Origin: Spirochaetaceae bacterium
Lineage (GTDB): Bacteria; Spirochaetota; Spirochaetia; Treponematales; Breznakiellaceae
NCBI GenBank assembly: GCA_031280455.1
Contig: JAITGR010000152.1
Coordinates: forward strand, 1 to 8,722
Length of the DNA stretch: 8,722 nt
Reading direction: 5' to 3'
Below are positions 5,880 to 8,722 of the stretch, in pieces. The position numbers and the translations under genes are program-made. How positions within the stretch are numbered: position 1 is the first letter of the stretch; each line of letters begins with the position of its first letter. The notes beneath the pieces are model-generated. The model was not told the origin of the DNA and made no database searches. It saw only the letters and a list, made by a program, of their open reading frames with translations.

Positions 5880-5905
5880 TGTTCGGAAACTGACGTTGCC
5901 GAACA
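5880..5905. terminator. Hairpin between convergent fkpA-like gene and rsmD
   Basis: TGTTCGG (5880-5886) pairs with CCGAACA (5899-5905). After one A-G mismatch, AAC (5888-5890) pairs with GTT (5895-5897) around TGAC. The site between two convergent genes suits a bidirectional terminator, but T-runs are lacking on both strands. Confidence 0.5.
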
Positions 5906-5916
5906 ACTCTAATAGG

Positions 5917-6459
5917 CTATACACGCCGCAAAAAATCCACCACAGAACGCCCGTACTCGCGCCGCTTGTCCAGCCGGAAATCCGGCGGGCAGCGGATTGC
6001 TTCCTCGCGCGGGCGGTGGAGCATGACAAGGCTTTCCGGCGCGCCTGCCAGGGGCGAGGCCGCGATAGCCTGCAAAAGCTCCGATTTGTATGCGTAGGGG
6101 AAGGGCGGGTCGCAAAAAATAAGGTCGAAGGAGCGCCGCGCCCGCTGTATGTACAGCTCGCAGGCGATAAACCGGCAGTTAAGCCGGAGCGGCAGCGCGA
6201 CAGCGGCGTTTTGTATCAGTGTTTTGCTTTTACGCCGGTCTTGTTCCACGGCCTCAACCGGCTCCGCGCCCCGCGAAAGCGCCTCCAGCGCGATAATGCC
6301 GCTGCCGGAAAAAAGGTCAAGGAAGGATTTGCCGGTAATATCGCCCAGCGTGGCGAACACGCTTTCGCGCATACGGTCCATCGCGGGACGAATCGCGCTG
6401 CCGGCGGCCTCTGGCACAGCAACCCGCCGCCCCGAAAGCGCGCCGCCTGTTATGCGCAT
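5917..6459 (-). CDS. rsmD: 16S rRNA (guanine(966)-N2)-methyltransferase RsmD
   Basis: RsmD transfers a methyl group from S-adenosylmethionine to N2 of G966 in 16S rRNA, near the P site, on assembled 30S subunits (known for the family). The 180-aa product begins MRITGGALSGRR, the family's typical N-terminus, then RPAMDRMRESVF (24-35). The SAM-binding loop is DLFSGSG (48-54), the acidic ribose ligand is Glu72 in VEQD, and the catalytic motif is DPPF (117-120). The start at 6459 overlaps the upstream gene's TAA by one base (TAATG), so translation is probably coupled. The length matches the family (about 180-200). It ends the minus-strand cluster and faces the prolyl isomerase gene. Confidence 0.93.
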   Translation of the reverse strand: MRITGGALSGRRVAVPEAAGSAIRPAMDRMRESVFATLGDITGKSFLDLFSGSGIIALEALSRGAEPVEAVEQDRRKSKTLIQNAAVALPLRLNCRFIACELYIQRARRSFDLIFCDPPFPYAYKSELLQAIAASPLAGAPESLVMLHRPREEAIRCPPDFRLDKRREYGRSVVDFLRRV

Positions 6460-6905
6460 TAGCCGCTGCCCAAAAGGGCGACCAGTTCGTCTTTGCTTAC
6501 CGCGCGGTTTTCCACGGAAAACGACGGCATTTCTTTCATGGTGCTGTCGATAACGGCGATGCGTTTTGCCGCGCTTTCGGACATTGCGGCAACAGCCTGT
6601 TCAATATCGGGAAACACGCGGACAGAAAACGAAGCGTTGCTGTGGAGCATACTGAACAGAACGTTGGAAAAGCGCGTTTCCATTTCGTAAAGATTGTGCA
6701 ACTGCTCGTCGCGTTCAATTAACTGTTTGTTGGTAAGAAGACTGTCCAAAAGCACAGCCGAACTTTTGCCGATAAATTCGCAGTCTTCAATTGTTTTATC
6801 AAGGAATATGCCCGCGTCGGCGTCCAGCGCGAGCAAATCCTGTATCATGCGTACTCGTGTGTTCAGTATGAATATGTTATCTTCGTAGTTAAGATACTTA
6901 TTCAT
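6459..6905 (-). CDS. Hypothetical protein, 148 aa, between LysM gene and rsmD
   Basis: I do not recognise this protein. It starts MNKYLNYEDNIFILNTRVRM and appears mostly helical and cytoplasmic, with no signal peptide or transmembrane segment. Charged/hydrophobic helices cover about 9-83 (RMIQDLLALDAD, IFLDKTIEDCEF, QLIERDEQLHNLYEME). A second part follows with SVRVFPDIEQAVAAM and KRIAVIDSTMKEMPSF, which could be a small alpha/beta unit. The tail DELVALLGSG is short. Both ends are tightly coupled: its ATG overlaps the LysM gene's TGA (ATGA at 6902-6905) and its TAA overlaps the rsmD ATG. The overlaps and normal codon use support a real gene. Function unknown. Confidence 0.8.
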   Translation of the reverse strand: MNKYLNYEDNIFILNTRVRMIQDLLALDADAGIFLDKTIEDCEFIGKSSAVLLDSLLTNKQLIERDEQLHNLYEMETRFSNVLFSMLHSNASFSVRVFPDIEQAVAAMSESAAKRIAVIDSTMKEMPSFSVENRAVSKDELVALLGSG

Positions 6906-7759
6906 AATGTACCGCTGGACGGGCTGTAGGAGGTGCCGGTGTCATACAGGCCGACGCGCTGCTCTCCAGCAAGACTCGGAATGTCGATAACAGTCCCAAT
7001 CTCAAGCAAGTTGGGATTGTCCGGGTCGGGCAGTTTATGCTTGTTGACTTCGTACAAGCGCCGCCAGTGCCAGGGGCTGCCGTAAAACCACTTTGATATA
7101 TTCCACAAACAGTCGCCAAACTCGTCCCAGGGACGTACGCGGTACTGCGTCGGCAGCTCCGGCTGATTTTTGGCGGCCCCCGCCGGCGGCGGCGCGGCGA
7201 CACCCTCCAAATCGGCAATGACTTTTTCCGCCCACACAATGACATTGGCCCAGTCTTCGGCCTTGCGCGCGTCCACCGCCTGGGCATAGTCGTCTTTGGC
7301 AAGGCCGACTTCTTTGGGGTAGTACTTTGCCGCGCCGGATTCTTCGGCCCATTCGAGCCGCTTTTGCGCCTCGTATAACTTGGAAACGCCGCGCGCGTAC
7401 TTGAGTTTTTCGCTAATGTACTCATCGGAAAGACGGGCAAGCCGCGCGGCCTCCTCGGAATACTCGGCGGACTGGTCGTATTCACCTTCGCCAAACGAAA
7501 GCCGCGCAAGATTGGTGTAGCGCAGACTATCCAGGTAGTACCGGTTGTTTTTTAGGCTGTCGGGAACATGCGGCTCTTCGCCCCCGTCCCCGTCCAGCGC
7601 GAAAACACCGGTCGTCGCGGTCTGCAAAGCGGTATCATCCGGCGGCGAGTTCTCCGCCGCCGGGGAATCCGCCGTCTGAAGCTCATCCGCATGCAGCTCA
7701 TGGGCACCCAAGAAACACAGTCCCAGGAAAAACAGTGGCAGAAATAATTTAAACTTCAT
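6902..7759 (-). CDS. Exported helical-repeat protein with C-terminal LysM domain
   Basis: The 285-aa product has a signal peptide (MKFKLFLPLFFLGLCFLGAHELHA, cleavage likely after residue 24), an acidic disordered segment (25-70), helical repeats that look TPR-like (about 74-187, e.g. LARLSFGEGEYDQSAEYSEEAARLA), a proline-rich linker (189-204) and a LysM domain at about 206-262 (YRVRPWDEFGDCLWNISKWFYG...LYEVNKHKL...IGTVIDIPSL). LysM domains bind glycan of peptidoglycan, so the protein probably sits in the periplasm on the cell wall. Start: the ATG at 7759 is chosen because the signal peptide begins there, with AAGGGG just upstream. An ATG at 7822 has GGGAG at good spacing and overlaps the upstream stop (TGATG), giving a 306-aa form with a 21-residue extension; this cannot be excluded. 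Cys15 lacks a good lipobox. Coupled to the downstream unknown gene by ATGA. Confidence 0.85.
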   Translation of the reverse strand: MKFKLFLPLFFLGLCFLGAHELHADELQTADSPAAENSPPDDTALQTATTGVFALDGDGGEEPHVPDSLKNNRYYLDSLRYTNLARLSFGEGEYDQSAEYSEEAARLARLSDEYISEKLKYARGVSKLYEAQKRLEWAEESGAAKYYPKEVGLAKDDYAQAVDARKAEDWANVIVWAEKVIADLEGVAAPPPAGAAKNQPELPTQYRVRPWDEFGDCLWNISKWFYGSPWHWRRLYEVNKHKLPDPDNPNLLEIGTVIDIPSLAGEQRVGLYDTGTSYSPSSGTL

Positions 7760-7821
7760 ACCCCTTAATAATCGGTACTTCCCTGGTAAATATAAATACG
7801 CCGCCCATTGTTTTTTATGCA

Positions 7822-8722
7822 TCAATCACTGCTCCCAAGAAAGATAATACGCGCGAAACCCGCGCCGCTGTGGCCGGTCGCTTCGGTACCGTCCGGCTCG
7901 GTGATTAGTTCGTTCCCCGCCTTCATAACCGTATTGGTAAACGTTTTGTTGGTCCACGATGTCGCACGTAAAACGCTATTCTCCGTGCCGTCTGTGCTGG
8001 CGGTAAAGCCGGTCGTGCTGGTCGTCGCCACGCAACCGGGGTACCCCGAAATATACGACGAGCCACCGCTGCCGGAACTGTTGTTCGAGTTGTACGAACC
8101 TGCGCCGCCGCCCTGCCAGCCGCCGCCGCCGCCGCCGACCGATTCGCCGCCTGAGCTCGGGCCGATGCCCGCGCCGCCCCTGCCGAAACCGCCATTTCGC
8201 TGGGCCGCTATCTGCGTCGCGCCCGCCGGCGCGCTCGAACCCTTACCCGGGCCGCCGATAAGCCCGCCGGCGTACCCGCCGACATTCGGCTTGGTGTCCG
8301 AAGGCTCGTTGCCGTTAAACCTGGCGACCGCGCCGCCGCCGCCCGCGGCAACCATAATACGCGAGGCAAGACTTACCGCGTCATTACTCGGCTCCGGCGT
8401 TGACGCGGCGACTGTGCGGACATCGGTCGCGCCGCCGCCGGCCCCGTGCGACTGCTGGTTAGACGCCCTGCCGCCGCCGTTGTACGACGCCTCGTATGCC
8501 TTCGTCGAACCAGGCGTGCGGTTATTCCCGCCGCCGCCCAGGTACATGTACAACTTATCGCCAGCGGTAAGGTAAATGTCGCCGGCCGTATAGCCGCCCT
8601 TGCCGCCTTCGTACAGGGTGGTGCCCATCTGACGGGCAAACCCGCCCTGCGAGCCCCACAACTCTATGCGGTACCAGCCCGTTTGCGGCACATTGATGGT
8701 CTCCGCCTGGCCGCCATCGGAC
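7822..8722 (-). CDS. Glycine-rich surface-type protein, C-terminal part (start beyond window)
   Basis: The frame is open from the right edge (codon at 8719-8721) to the TGA at 7822-7824, giving about 300 residues of the C-terminus. A GTG at 8691 is only an internal valine, because the reading continues upstream as SDGGQAETIN. Sequence elements in order are GWYRIELWGSQGG, GGKGGYTAGDIYLTAGDKLYMYLGGGG, GGGATDVRT, SRIMVAAGGGG, GGGGGWQGGGAG, GGSSYISG and, at the end, GHSGAGFARIIFLGSSD. This succession resembles the glycine-rich domain found in ALK/LTK-type receptors and in many bacterial cell-surface proteins. The upstream part probably holds an export signal. The gene is followed at once by the LysM gene (TGATG at 7820-7824), suggesting a cell-envelope operon. 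Adhesion or surface structure is an inference. The glycine-coding DNA gives a long proline-rich shadow frame on the plus strand. Confidence 0.85.
   Translation of the reverse strand, partial: SDGGQAETINVPQTGWYRIELWGSQGGFARQMGTTLYEGGKGGYTAGDIYLTAGDKLYMYLGGGGNNRTPGSTKAYEASYNGGGRASNQQSHGAGGGATDVRTVAASTPEPSNDAVSLASRIMVAAGGGGAVARFNGNEPSDTKPNVGGYAGGLIGGPGKGSSAPAGATQIAAQRNGGFGRGGAGIGPSSGGESVGGGGGGWQGGGAGSYNSNNSSGSGGSSYISGYPGCVATTSTTGFTASTDGTENSVLRATSWTNKTFTNTVMKAGNELITEPDGTEATGHSGAGFARIIFLGSSD

Noticed and set aside
7808..8575. Proline-rich 255-aa open frame on the plus strand
   Set aside because: It is the antisense shadow of the glycine-rich gene: Gly codons (GGN) read as Pro codons (CCN) on the other strand. 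No ribosome binding site or family motif is present.

Overview
The window looks like part of a spirochaete chromosome, most likely Treponema-like. The evidence is the order tRNA-Thr - rpmG - tRNA-Trp - secE - nusG - rplK - rplA - rplJ - rplL, a very short SecE, and tRNA genes that do not encode CCA. The taxonomic call is inferred from gene order and protein style; no database search was made. The DNA is GC-rich, and many neighbouring genes on the same strand overlap by 1-4 bases.

Layout. (1) 1-902, minus strand: deoD (purine nucleoside phosphorylase), then a translationally coupled lipoprotein gene that runs off the left edge. A near-consensus promoter precedes deoD. (2) 1102-5877, plus strand: a translation/transcription block of tRNA-Thr(GGT), rpmG (GTG start), tRNA-Trp(CCA), secE (TTG start), nusG, rplK, rplA, rplJ, rplL and an exported FKBP-type prolyl isomerase. 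rpoB does not follow rplL here. (3) 5917-8722, minus strand, convergent with block 2: a glycine-rich surface-type protein (N-terminus beyond the right edge), a LysM protein, an unrecognised 148-aa protein and rsmD (16S rRNA guanine-N2 methyltransferase). All are joined by short overlaps or close spacing.

The unusual content lies in the gaps of the ribosomal block. After tRNA-Trp there is a complex repeat: a 16-nt antisense copy of the tRNA 3' half, a nested palindromic element and a second 27-bp direct copy of the tRNA 3' end. Between nusG and rplK is a 39-bp hairpin made of two IS-like ends flanked by AATA on both sides. It is followed by a leader that can fold like the L1-binding site of 23S rRNA, so L1 feedback on rplK-rplA is likely. 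Between rplJ and rplL sits a 180-bp foldback element with 14-bp terminal inverted repeats and a TAA direct repeat on each side, i.e. a MITE-like insertion between L10 and L7/L12.

No transposase, CRISPR array, toxin-antitoxin pair or defence system is visible. No gap longer than 300 bases lacks a gene. The best candidates for something undescribed are the tRNA-Trp-derived switch-like repeat and the two IS-end-like elements placed in ribosomal regulatory gaps.
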